NCBI GenBank assembly: GCA_001915575.1
Contig: MNQT01000023.1
Span: 186,001-250,000 of the forward strand
Origin: Bacteroides sp. CAG:1060_57_27
GTDB taxonomy: Bacteria; Bacteroidota; Bacteroidia; Bacteroidales; UBA932
Direction: 5' to 3'
Length of the DNA: 64,000 bases
Each line of letters opens with the position of its first letter. The stretch's first letter is position 1. The position numbers and the translations under genes are program-made. Of the stretch, positions 1 to 7,436 are shown one piece after another. The notes under the pieces are model-generated. The model saw only the letters and a list, made by a program, of their open reading frames with translations. It did not search any database and was not told where the DNA came from.

Positions 1-235
1 GGCGGGTAGCCTCGACAAGCACGTAAAGCCTGCGCACAAGCTCCGAGGGAGGCATCAGCTCCTTCGGCAGCGTTCCTGCCCCGTCGGCAAACAGGCCCAC
101 AAGAGCCTGCATGGATGCCATACGGAACAAAGTCTTCCAGTCAGCCCCTCCGCAGAAAAGGCCGGAATCGGCCGGATGGCCCCATAGGCCCGAGCGGACA
201 AGTTCGAAAAACTGCATCAATGTGTTCTTCTCCAT
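1..235 (-). CDS. Nucleotidyltransferase-family protein, N-terminal fragment (cut by window edge)
   Basis: An open frame starts at ATG 235 on the minus strand and runs off the window, giving 78 visible residues beginning MEKNTLMQFFELVRSGLWG. It lies 6 bases downstream of the ABC transporter stop in the same direction, so it is probably the last visible gene of the operon. The N-terminal pattern (FFELVRSGLWG, later DWKTLFRMASMQALVGL) resembles the start of the NTP_transf_5 nucleotidyltransferases that accompany PqqD, HPr-kinase-like and ABC genes in Bacteroidota and in some lasso-peptide clusters. The catalytic part lies outside the window, so the family call rests on the N-terminus and the neighbours. 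Confidence 0.6.
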   Translation of the reverse strand, partial: MEKNTLMQFFELVRSGLWGHPADSGLFCGGADWKTLFRMASMQALVGLFADGAGTLPKELMPPSELVRRLYVLVEATR

Positions 236-241
236 ATCGGA

Positions 242-1888
242 TTACGCCTGCATTTCTATTATATCGTCACAATATTCCGTTATCTTCTTCCGGTGAGTGA
301 TGAATATCATCGTATGTCCCGGCAGAGCCGTACTGAGATTCTCCATCAGCCTGGCTTCCGTGCCGTGATCCAGAGAAGAGCTGAATTCATCCAGGAGCAG
401 GATGCCGCCGCCACGCAACAGGGCCCTGGCTATAGCGATTCGCTGTGCCTGGCCTTCGCTGAGCCCTCCTCCCCTCTCCGAGCACGGGGTGTCCAGTCCG
501 TCAGGCAACGAAAACACGAACTCTGCGGCCGCTATGCGCAAGGCTTCTCTCATCCGGGGCTCGTCGGCATCCGGATCTCCGAGAAGCAGATTGTCGCGGA
601 TCGTACCGCTGAGCAGCGAATTGCCTTGAGGGACATATGTGAAATTGCATCTGGTCGCACTGCTCACGGGCAGGCTCTTCTCCGTATCGTAAATCTCGAT
701 GCTGCCCTGCCGGGGACTCAGGAGAGCCAGCATAAGCCGTATCAGCGTACTCTTCCCGGCACCGGTCTCCCCTATTATGGCCGTACGGCTTCCAGGCCTG
801 AAATCATGGCTGAAACCATCTATCACCTCCGTAATCCCGTCCGGATAGGCGAACGACACGCCGGTCATTCTGATTCCAGCGGGAGAACCGAGACGGACGG
901 AACGTACCACATTCTCAGCTCCGTCGTGTACAAGTTCCATAAGCCGGTCGGCCGAGGCGGCCGCATGCACTGCAGAGGGGATGTAGCTGCTCATATCAAC
1001 TACGGGACGCTGGATCTGCCCTACCAGCTGGAGAAAGGCTGTCATCGTACCGAATCCGATGCTTCCTTCCAGAAGCCCGTGCACACCCAGTATGAAGGCC
1101 GTAGCGTAGCCTGCGGCGAAGGCTCCGCTGACAAGCAGGCGCGAGGTCAGCGAGAAGCGCGTGCGGCGCATGACCCTGTCATAGAGTCCCGACTGGAGAC
1201 GGCCAAGCCCGTAAGAGACGCGTCCCTGCTGTTCGAGTGTCTGGATAAGCACCGCATGCTGCAGATTCTCCTGGAGCAGCGACTGCACCTTGCTGTCAGT
1301 GTCGCGTATATCGCGCGTGAGCCTGCGCATCCTGCGGAAAAACAGCTTGCTAAGCACGATGGCGACAGGCATTATGCCCACGACCGACCAGGCCAGGGTA
1401 CCGTTCAATGCCATGAGGAAGGCAAAGGCGGCAACGAACTGCACCGATGCCGACAACAGCGACGGCAGCACCACGCCAAGGCATTCCGACACCACGCGCA
1501 CATCTTCTTCGAGACGGTTGGTGACATCACCGCTATGCCTTTCTCCACGGCCACCGTGATACACGCAGATGAGGTTGGAGAAGAGCCGCATGCGCAGGCC
1601 GTTCTTTATCCTTATGTCGAGCTGTGCCGAGATACCGGTGCGCAGCAGAGAGAACACTATCTGCAGTACCATCACCGCCACGAGCACAAATGACCACGGC
1701 AGCAGATTCCTGCCCGACTCACCGGTAGCGATATCGATAAGGCACTTGCAGACATAGACAAAAAACAGCGACAACCCCACGCCGGCAAGATTGGCGAGCA
1801 CACTGCCGGCCATGGCAATGCCCTGCCCGGCGGCAACCTGTCGGAACCACCCGAGATAACGGCGGATACCCCTGCCTGCCGTCATCAC
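242..1888 (-). CDS. ABC transporter, fused membrane and ATPase domains (peptide/lipid exporter type)
   Basis: This 548-residue half-transporter has about six membrane helices over residues 1-310 and an ATPase domain at roughly 335-545. The Walker A (GETGAGKST), signature (LSEGQAQRIAIARALL), Walker B (GGILLLDEFSSSLD) and switch His (ITHRKK) motifs are all intact. There is no N-terminal C39 peptidase domain, so any leader cleavage must come from another protein. The gene sits 6 bases after the PqqD-like gene and 6 bases before the nucleotidyltransferase, so it is probably cotranscribed and may export a product tailored by this operon. The substrate cannot be read from sequence. Export of a lipid or drug is an alternative. 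Confidence 0.9.
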   Translation of the reverse strand: MMTAGRGIRRYLGWFRQVAAGQGIAMAGSVLANLAGVGLSLFFVYVCKCLIDIATGESGRNLLPWSFVLVAVMVLQIVFSLLRTGISAQLDIRIKNGLRMRLFSNLICVYHGGRGERHSGDVTNRLEEDVRVVSECLGVVLPSLLSASVQFVAAFAFLMALNGTLAWSVVGIMPVAIVLSKLFFRRMRRLTRDIRDTDSKVQSLLQENLQHAVLIQTLEQQGRVSYGLGRLQSGLYDRVMRRTRFSLTSRLLVSGAFAAGYATAFILGVHGLLEGSIGFGTMTAFLQLVGQIQRPVVDMSSYIPSAVHAAASADRLMELVHDGAENVVRSVRLGSPAGIRMTGVSFAYPDGITEVIDGFSHDFRPGSRTAIIGETGAGKSTLIRLMLALLSPRQGSIEIYDTEKSLPVSSATRCNFTYVPQGNSLLSGTIRDNLLLGDPDADEPRMREALRIAAAEFVFSLPDGLDTPCSERGGGLSEGQAQRIAIARALLRGGGILLLDEFSSSLDHGTEARLMENLSTALPGHTMIFITHRKKITEYCDDIIEMQA

Positions 1889-1894
1889 CGCCTC

Positions 1895-2161
1895 CTATTC
1901 AAGCAGTCCCGCCTCTTTCCAACGGGCGCAGAGCGCAGATGCATCCTTCGCGGCCGTCGGAGCATCGACAGCGTATCTCTCGAGAAGGAGCTCCGCGAGC
2001 AGGCCCTCGTCGAAATCCCTGCCTGATACGGCATTCCACAGATAAGCCGCCGTATCGTTGAGACTGATAACCTTGTTGAAATCGAAATTGCCGATACCCT
2101 CGGCAGACACGATATGCTCTCCGCACATGTCGCGGAGGACGAAACCTTGCTTGACTCTCAT
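1895..2161 (-). CDS. PqqD-like peptide-recognition protein
   Basis: An 88-residue protein starting at ATG 2161 (MRVKQGFVLRDMCGEH). A longer frame upstream would run through the promoter, so I prefer this start. It has the PqqD/RRE pattern: a beta strand leading into residues such as FDFNKVISLNDTAAYLW, then a helical C-terminus with DFDEGLLAELLLERYAVD. Family knowledge: PqqD-like proteins bind the leader of a ribosomal peptide and deliver it to modifying enzymes. A -7 box (TAACTTTG on the minus strand, 2179-2186) lies just upstream, so the gene may have its own promoter as well as read-through from the S26 gene. No precursor peptide gene was found nearby. Confidence 0.8.
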   Translation of the reverse strand: MRVKQGFVLRDMCGEHIVSAEGIGNFDFNKVISLNDTAAYLWNAVSGRDFDEGLLAELLLERYAVDAPTAAKDASALCARWKEAGLLE

Positions 2162-2178
2162 AATGACAGTATTTGAGA

Positions 2179-2186
2179 CAAAGTTA
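2179..2186 (-). promoter_or_regulatory. Bacteroidota-type -7 promoter box before the PqqD-like gene
   Basis: On the minus strand these bases read TAACTTTG, matching the TAnnTTTG consensus. The first base of the PqqD-like start codon is 18 bases downstream. Possible -33 elements (CAA on the plus strand) lie near 2207-2214, about 20 bases upstream. Confidence 0.55.
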
Positions 2187-2210
2187 TGCTCTGCCGTGTT
2201 TATTTCCAAA

Positions 2211-2681
2211 TCAATCCTGCAGGAGGGAACGGTGCGTGCGTCGCCATAACGCCAGCAGGAATCTGCGCAAAGGCAAAAGACGCAGCCAGAGCCGTGCCTT
2301 ACGGCGTTCCGAAGCGCTGCAGCAGTCAATGTTCCGGCCGTCAGGCCTCACTATCCCTACTACCTTTGCGACGACATCCGCACGAGAGCAGTGTTCCGTG
2401 GCCATCAGGTTTCCGTCGCCCATGAGCGTCAGGGTACCGCCATCTATACCGACAAGCCTGTGTATCACATATCTCCCGGGTGATATTTCACATAGCAGTA
2501 TATCGTAGACTGCCACATCCCGGCAAGGCTCGAGCAGTACGCTGTCGCGTCCGCCGACTATGAAAGGAAGCATGCTGTACCCTTTGGACAACAGCGTCAC
2601 CTGCCTGCCCTCTCCTATCAGGCGGCGCACTTCGGAGAACAGCATCCCGTTACTTATGGATTTCAATGCTGTTCCGCGCAT
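2211..2681 (-). CDS. S24/S26-family signal-peptidase-like protein, Ser-His (SipW/ER) type
   Basis: This 156-residue protein has the S26 nucleophile motif KGYSMLPFI (Ser36). The second box reads YVIHRLVG, with His74 where bacterial type I signal peptidases carry the general-base Lys. It is followed by GDGN (88-91), like the GDAN box of SipW/ER signal peptidases. A Ser-His-Asp arrangement is inferred from this. A Bacteroidota variant of S26 in PqqD/HPrK clusters is known to be about this length. The C-terminus (115-156) is basic with a weakly hydrophobic stretch. It overlaps the 3' end of the HPr-kinase-like gene by 19 bases; M13 (2645) is an alternative start. A role in leader removal is inference. 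Confidence 0.75.
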   Translation of the reverse strand: MRGTALKSISNGMLFSEVRRLIGEGRQVTLLSKGYSMLPFIVGGRDSVLLEPCRDVAVYDILLCEISPGRYVIHRLVGIDGGTLTLMGDGNLMATEHCSRADVVAKVVGIVRPDGRNIDCCSASERRKARLWLRLLPLRRFLLALWRRTHRSLLQD

Positions 2682-3577
2682 ATCCTGAAACTGAGCAGAG
2701 CGGCATCCCTGTCGGGAAGGCAGTAAAGCTTATAGGAACGGCATGTCCCGAGCACTTTCTCCACGCAGGAATGGATGCCGTCCGAGATTTCCCTTTTCCA
2801 TCTGAGGTTGGAACATGAGGTAATGAAAGACGCATAGGCATGCACGCCCCTAAGCCTTTCTATCCTGTTCTCCGGCGCCTGGAATATGTGCACCAACGCC
2901 TGCAGGGGTGCGCTGGTATTCTTCCAGCAGGGAGTCTTGCCGCTCCAGGGAGAACCGAAGACCACCGGGAGTCCGTCGAGCATGCGTATCACAGGGTTGT
3001 CGTCGTTGACGAGCACGGTGCCAGGAATATTCTGCAGCCAAAGTCTGCTGTGGGTACTCTTTCCACTACCGCTGCGTCCGGTGAAGGCATACCCGCGGCC
3101 TTCGTACCGCACAACCGAAGCATGGACAAGCAGGGTATCCGAGCAGGCTGTCGCAAGCATATAGGCCAGCATTGCCGAATTGTCCAGCGCAAACGACATC
3201 AGAGAGGGCGGGCAAGCCTGCGGCAGTTCGATACTGGCAAGACTGAGGTCAGGACTCACACGCACCAGGAAGGCAGGACAGGCATCAGATATGGAAAAAC
3301 CGAAAACCAGGGCATCATCCCTGTCGTTGATCCAGATATAGGGAGACTCTTCGTTCAGACGCTTCAGCGCACTTCCGCAAGTTCCTATGCCGTCCCTTGT
3401 CTGTTCCGCACACAGAGAGAAAAGGAGTCCGGAGCTCCCGTCATTCTTTTCAGTCTCCTTAACATCCTGTTCAAAGGGAAGATAGGACCTGAGAACCCTG
3501 TCCGTATCCGCACCATCGGGCAGGGAGACGCCGAAGCGATGTCCCGCCACACAGAAAATTTTCCTTGCCAGATCCAT
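2663..3577 (-). CDS. HPr-kinase-like P-loop protein of a peptide-tailoring operon
   Basis: I take the start at ATG 3577 (MDLARKIFCVAGHRFGV, 304 residues); an upstream in-frame ATG would add 32 poorly convincing residues. A Walker A motif GRSGSGKST sits mid-protein, after a strand-rich N-terminal half. It is followed by VNDDNPVIR and GSPWSGKTPCW, the pattern of HPr-kinase-like proteins found beside PqqD and S26 genes in Bacteroidota. Family knowledge: paeninodin-type lasso clusters use a similar kinase to phosphorylate the peptide tail. A role here is inference. It is the first gene of the five-gene minus-strand run, 76 bases after the FISUMP lipoprotein gene, so read-through from that operon is possible. 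Confidence 0.7.
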   Translation of the reverse strand: MDLARKIFCVAGHRFGVSLPDGADTDRVLRSYLPFEQDVKETEKNDGSSGLLFSLCAEQTRDGIGTCGSALKRLNEESPYIWINDRDDALVFGFSISDACPAFLVRVSPDLSLASIELPQACPPSLMSFALDNSAMLAYMLATACSDTLLVHASVVRYEGRGYAFTGRSGSGKSTHSRLWLQNIPGTVLVNDDNPVIRMLDGLPVVFGSPWSGKTPCWKNTSAPLQALVHIFQAPENRIERLRGVHAYASFITSCSNLRWKREISDGIHSCVEKVLGTCRSYKLYCLPDRDAALLSFRICAEQH

Positions 3578-3653
3578 AATTCGAAAGCGCAATATACGAA
3601 TTATGGCCCGAAAGGCAATACCGCCGTCCGGGCCACAATTCAAAAAATACAAT

Positions 3654-4724
3654 CTACTGCCTGTCGAGCACACAGCGCACCGATACGCCGTTGTCGAGAT
3701 TGGTATAGGCCACGCTGAGCTTGCCCTCGGGGAAAGACTTCGTGAACGAAGACATCAGGGAGAACATCTGGGGCTTGCTTCCGGTGTAGCCGGTAGAGGC
3801 GAGCACATAGTTCATCGCGTTCGCCCCGTACCACTCCTCGTGGTCGGGAGCCTTGGTCTCGTCTACGGTGACGGTATTGTACTTGCCGCCTATCACGCTG
3901 CCCGCGAAGGTGAAGTTGAAGCCGTAAGAGTCGGCCTTCACCACGGTGGCATAGCCCGCCTCGGTGTCGAAGAACGCGGCATCCGTATTGTTCTCCGGCT
4001 TGGAATCCTCTCCGTCAGCCTTGTTGGACTCGCCCACCAGCGCGAACCACTCGCTCCTCGAAGGGATGTGCCAGCCTTCGGGGCAGATTCCCCGGGCGCC
4101 CTCGAGGTTCTTGTAGTTGGCTTCCGAGACTTCCTCTCCGAAAGCTACCGCAGGAGTGTAGAGCAGGCCGTACTTTGCCACCGAAGCGTCGTCGGTAAGA
4201 GCCGTGGCGGCCTTGTCCGCTACCTGATATGGATACCACAGGCCGCTGTCGTCGGAAGGATCGGAAGAGATGCTCATCCCCTCGGGCACATAGCGCAGGT
4301 TCTCGGTCATCCAGTAGTTGCCGTCAGGCATATAGGCCACCTTGTAGTCCACTCCGCCGTAGCTGAGAGAGGGAGCGGGGACCTTGAACTCGACGGTGAA
4401 CTCGGCGGTCGCCCCGTCGTCGTTGGTCAGCGTGACGGTGAAATACTCCGTCTTCTCCTCGTCAGTGAGGTTGCCGGACACCACGACCTTGAGGTCTGTG
4501 GTTCCGGCCTGCCCGCTGATAGGAGTGACGTCGAGGTCGGACATGGCGCTTATCTGCCAGCGGCAGTTGGTCTCGAGCACATAGGTCAGGGTAGCGCCGT
4601 AGAAGGGGACGTCCACCTCCTCGCCGTCCTTGGGAGTCGCGAATCCCTCGGGAGCGGGAGTCTTCTCGCAGGCCGACAGCGCGAGCACTGCAAGCACAGA
4701 TGTAAGAATCAAAGACTTTTTCAT
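3654..4724 (-). CDS. Surface lipoprotein with BACON-like and FISUMP domains
   Basis: A 356-residue protein from ATG 4724 (MKKSLILTSVLAVLALSACEK) with a lipobox (LSAC). An upstream in-frame start adds residues before the signal peptide and is unlikely. Residues about 20-115 look like a BACON domain (NCRWQIS, TDLKVVVSGN, TEYFTVTLTN). The rest matches the Fibrobacter major paralogous (FISUMP) pattern: WMTENLRY, GICPEGWHIPSRSEW, YGFNFTFAG and SVRCVLD near the end. It is the last gene of the TonB receptor operon, 32 bases after the DUF6850 barrel. Such lipoproteins usually sit on the cell surface and may bind ligand for the receptor; the ligand is unknown. Confidence 0.85.
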   Translation of the reverse strand: MKKSLILTSVLAVLALSACEKTPAPEGFATPKDGEEVDVPFYGATLTYVLETNCRWQISAMSDLDVTPISGQAGTTDLKVVVSGNLTDEEKTEYFTVTLTNDDGATAEFTVEFKVPAPSLSYGGVDYKVAYMPDGNYWMTENLRYVPEGMSISSDPSDDSGLWYPYQVADKAATALTDDASVAKYGLLYTPAVAFGEEVSEANYKNLEGARGICPEGWHIPSRSEWFALVGESNKADGEDSKPENNTDAAFFDTEAGYATVVKADSYGFNFTFAGSVIGGKYNTVTVDETKAPDHEEWYGANAMNYVLASTGYTGSKPQMFSLMSSFTKSFPEGKLSVAYTNLDNGVSVRCVLDRQ

Positions 4725-4756
4725 GATACGTAATATTATTGGTTGATTGTTTGACA

Positions 4757-6256
4757 TCAAAAATCCATACCTAACTTCAGACCGGCGCCCCAGCGCACGG
4801 AACCGTCCATATGTTCCACCCCGAAGGCCTTGACGCAGCCGCCGGAAACAGCGGCGAAGAACCTCCCGGCGAAGTCCAGCCTCAACTCGGCACCCGCGGA
4901 AAGCCTCGGCGCGGTCTCGTACTCGCAGGCAAGGGCGTAGAGTTCCTCCATCCTGCCCGGAGCATCACCCGAAGCGTCGATGCTTCCGCAGTACCATGAC
5001 ACTTCCGGCGCGAACCCGAAGGAGCCGAAACGCAGCAGGGCTTCAAGTCCTGCACGCAGAGAGCGCAGCTCCTCGGCGGCAACATAGGGGTACAGAGGCT
5101 GCGCCAAACCCTGCCTGTCTGCGAGCTCGACGGAGGGCCGCAGCTCGAAACGGGGCGAGAGAAACTCATACTCGACCCTCAGCCCCAGTTCGTTCGAAGT
5201 GAAGATGCGGTTGCTGGCATACTCCACCGTAGTGGTCACACCGCCCTGCACGACCTTGTCGAGCACGCTCTCCCTATTGGTGATGCGCTTCCAGCGGAAT
5301 TCGCTGCGCAGGGTATGCGCGCCGCTGCGCAGGCCCAGCCTGGCCGAAAGGAGAGGGCCGCGGTAGCGGTACCAGACGGTCTGCCTCTCTCCGGCCCTGC
5401 CCTTGAGACAGGAAAGGCCGACATCGGCGTAGAATTCCGAGGAGCCCTGGCGCAGGCCGGTCTGGAGGGCGGCGCCAAAAGAATTTTGGCTCAGCGGCAA
5501 GCCGCTGACACCAGACTCGTCGAGTCTGGTGCCGCTGCCCGTCCAGACCTGGTAGTTGCCGTAATAGAGCCCCTCGTTGAAGAACGCCATGGGAGCGGTC
5601 TGGGCGGAGCCTATCTGCTCGGCGTCTATCTTCTCGGTATTGCGCCCGTAGAGCAGCGAAAGCCCGGCGCGGAAGGGGCCAGAACTGTACATCAGCGACG
5701 GGGCGAAGCTGAAGTCGAGCCTGTAGCCGGTATAGCGGAGATCCTTGCGCTTGGCCGCGTTGGCGCTCGCGAAATCCATATCCGCCCCTATGGTCCAGTT
5801 ATCCGAAAGGGGCACCGCGATGCCTCCGGAAAGGGTATATTTCTGGAACGACTTGCGTCCGGGCGTGAACTCCATGACATCCACGGGGAAGAATCCCGGC
5901 TGCATGAACATGGAGCCGCACATGTCGTAACCTTCGGTATTCTCGAAGCCGAAACTCCCACGCATCGAGAAACCCCCGAGCGTGCTCACGGCACGGGCCT
6001 GCACTCCGGCGCTCCACAGCGACGAAGCGTCGCTCACGCTCCTGAAGGCCCCCGCCTCGTAACGGGCTCCGAGCGCCGCCTCGGCATAGCTCAGGCTGTC
6101 GAGTCTGAGGGCGGCCACATTCTCCCCCGCATTCCACAGGTTGCGCCGCTCGAGCCTGTCGTAACGCGAGACCTGGGCCTGCGCACCGGCGCAGACCATA
6201 ATGGCAGCCGCAAAGGGCAGCAGCCTACCTATGCAGTGACTGAGTCTCGCTTTCAT
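4757..6256 (-). CDS. DUF6850-type outer-membrane beta-barrel protein
   Basis: 499 residues with a signal peptide (MKARLSHCIGRLLPFAAAIM, cleaved near AQA) and, throughout, alternating aromatic/hydrophobic strands ending in an aromatic residue (LKLGMDF), as in outer-membrane barrels. The N-terminal RYDRLERRNLWNAGENVAAL segment and overall length fit the DUF6850 family, which travels with DUF4876 lipoproteins and TonB receptors in Bacteroidota. Its first 32 bases overlap the DUF4876 gene, suggesting translational coupling. Function is unknown; a role in import of the receptor's substrate is inference. Confidence 0.8.
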   Translation of the reverse strand: MKARLSHCIGRLLPFAAAIMVCAGAQAQVSRYDRLERRNLWNAGENVAALRLDSLSYAEAALGARYEAGAFRSVSDASSLWSAGVQARAVSTLGGFSMRGSFGFENTEGYDMCGSMFMQPGFFPVDVMEFTPGRKSFQKYTLSGGIAVPLSDNWTIGADMDFASANAAKRKDLRYTGYRLDFSFAPSLMYSSGPFRAGLSLLYGRNTEKIDAEQIGSAQTAPMAFFNEGLYYGNYQVWTGSGTRLDESGVSGLPLSQNSFGAALQTGLRQGSSEFYADVGLSCLKGRAGERQTVWYRYRGPLLSARLGLRSGAHTLRSEFRWKRITNRESVLDKVVQGGVTTTVEYASNRIFTSNELGLRVEYEFLSPRFELRPSVELADRQGLAQPLYPYVAAEELRSLRAGLEALLRFGSFGFAPEVSWYCGSIDASGDAPGRMEELYALACEYETAPRLSAGAELRLDFAGRFFAAVSGGCVKAFGVEHMDGSVRWGAGLKLGMDF

Positions 6257-7436
6257 AGAAATCCTCCAGACTGTCGTTAGTATCCACCAGTATCTCGCGG
6301 CCAGCCGCCAGCGAGGCCTCCTCGTCGACCCGGCGCATCAGGGAATGTCCCTCGCAGGTCTTGCTCAGCGTCACATACGAGGCGTCTATCGACGCATCGA
6401 GCCTCTTCTTGTTGCTCGAAGACTCGCCGGTGAACACCTCCACCCCGTCGAGCACCCACTCCGGAGGGAGGCAGACCACCCTGTCGCGCGAACTGCCCGG
6501 CTTCTGCACCACGTTTTCGCTCCTGGAGACGAACTCCTGTATCGTCTCCCCTTCCGCACGGAATATCACCAGGGCCGGAGAGCTGACGGAGAAGGTATAG
6601 GCGTTCGCCTGTCCGGTCTTTATCACCACCGACAGATAGCGGTCCGGACTCACCTTGTCTCCCGGAGCGGGATGCCACATGGCGTTCGGGAAATAGGTGG
6701 GGTTGTAGCACACGAACACGTCCTCCCTGTTGAGGTCGACCGACATGGGATAGTAGGCGCTGTGGTCTATCGCCCCGAACACGGCGACCACCGCGTCCTC
6801 CCCCGCCCCGAGCGGGAAATCGCTCCCCTCGCCCGGGAACTGCCATATCGCCTGGATTATCGGGACGAATCCGGGATCCGTGCCCCAGACCGGGGCGGAA
6901 TTGGAGTTATAGGGATCGAGCGTACCGAAGCACAGGCCGTCGAGATACACCGTATTCGCGGAGTTGTTGTGCAGTATGAAGTACGAGTCGGTCTGGTAGG
7001 TTCCCTCCTGGGGATACTTCATGCAGCCTCCGCAGTAGATTTCCTTTATGACTATGTCTGACACGCGTGTCCTTGCGAGTGCTATGGAGCAGCTCGCGTC
7101 GGAGCCTCCGACAATGATGCCGGAAACGCTCCCGCCGTAACGGTATTCTCCGCCCGTGAGGCTGGTCGAAGCCATGTAGATTCCGTTCGGCAGGCTTATC
7201 CGCGCCACGCCCCTGGCATCGCATGCGGCCGTATAATCCGCGTCGCTGTTTATCTCGCGCAGTCTCACGACGGCACCGTCGAACACGATGTCGCCGGCAT
7301 CCCCTGGCGGACTCAGGAGTATCTCGAGGGAATGCAGGTCGCCGTCGTACAGCCCGGCCATGTCCATATCCAGGCAGGACTGCAGCGAGAAGGCTGCGGC
7401 GGCAAGCAGGCAGTATGCATATATCCTTTTCATCAT
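6225..7436 (-). CDS. DUF4876 lipoprotein
   Basis: About 402 residues with a lipoprotein signal (AAAAFSLQSC). Two adjacent Met codons (7436 and 7433) could start it. The N-terminal part carries an Ig-like segment (VRLREINSDADYT) and the C-terminal two thirds has the DUF4876 pattern (IVIKEIYCGGCM, YFILHNNSANTVYLDGLCFG, FVCYNPTYFPNAMWHPAPGDKVS). It overlaps the end of the TonB receptor gene by 4 bases and the DUF6850 gene by 32, so the three are probably translated as a coupled unit. The family has no assigned biochemical activity. A surface partner of the receptor is the most natural reading. Confidence 0.85.
   Translation of the reverse strand: MMKRIYAYCLLAAAAFSLQSCLDMDMAGLYDGDLHSLEILLSPPGDAGDIVFDGAVVRLREINSDADYTAACDARGVARISLPNGIYMASTSLTGGEYRYGGSVSGIIVGGSDASCSIALARTRVSDIVIKEIYCGGCMKYPQEGTYQTDSYFILHNNSANTVYLDGLCFGTLDPYNSNSAPVWGTDPGFVPIIQAIWQFPGEGSDFPLGAGEDAVVAVFGAIDHSAYYPMSVDLNREDVFVCYNPTYFPNAMWHPAPGDKVSPDRYLSVVIKTGQANAYTFSVSSPALVIFRAEGETIQEFVSRSENVVQKPGSSRDRVVCLPPEWVLDGVEVFTGESSSNKKRLDASIDASYVTLSKTCEGHSLMRRVDEEASLAAGREILVDTNDSLEDFYESETQSLHR

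Noticed and set aside
1..3577. Firm annotation as a lasso-peptide cluster
   Set aside because: No precursor, no asparagine-synthetase-like cyclase and no transglutaminase-type B2 protease are visible, so only the similarity of tailoring parts is claimed.
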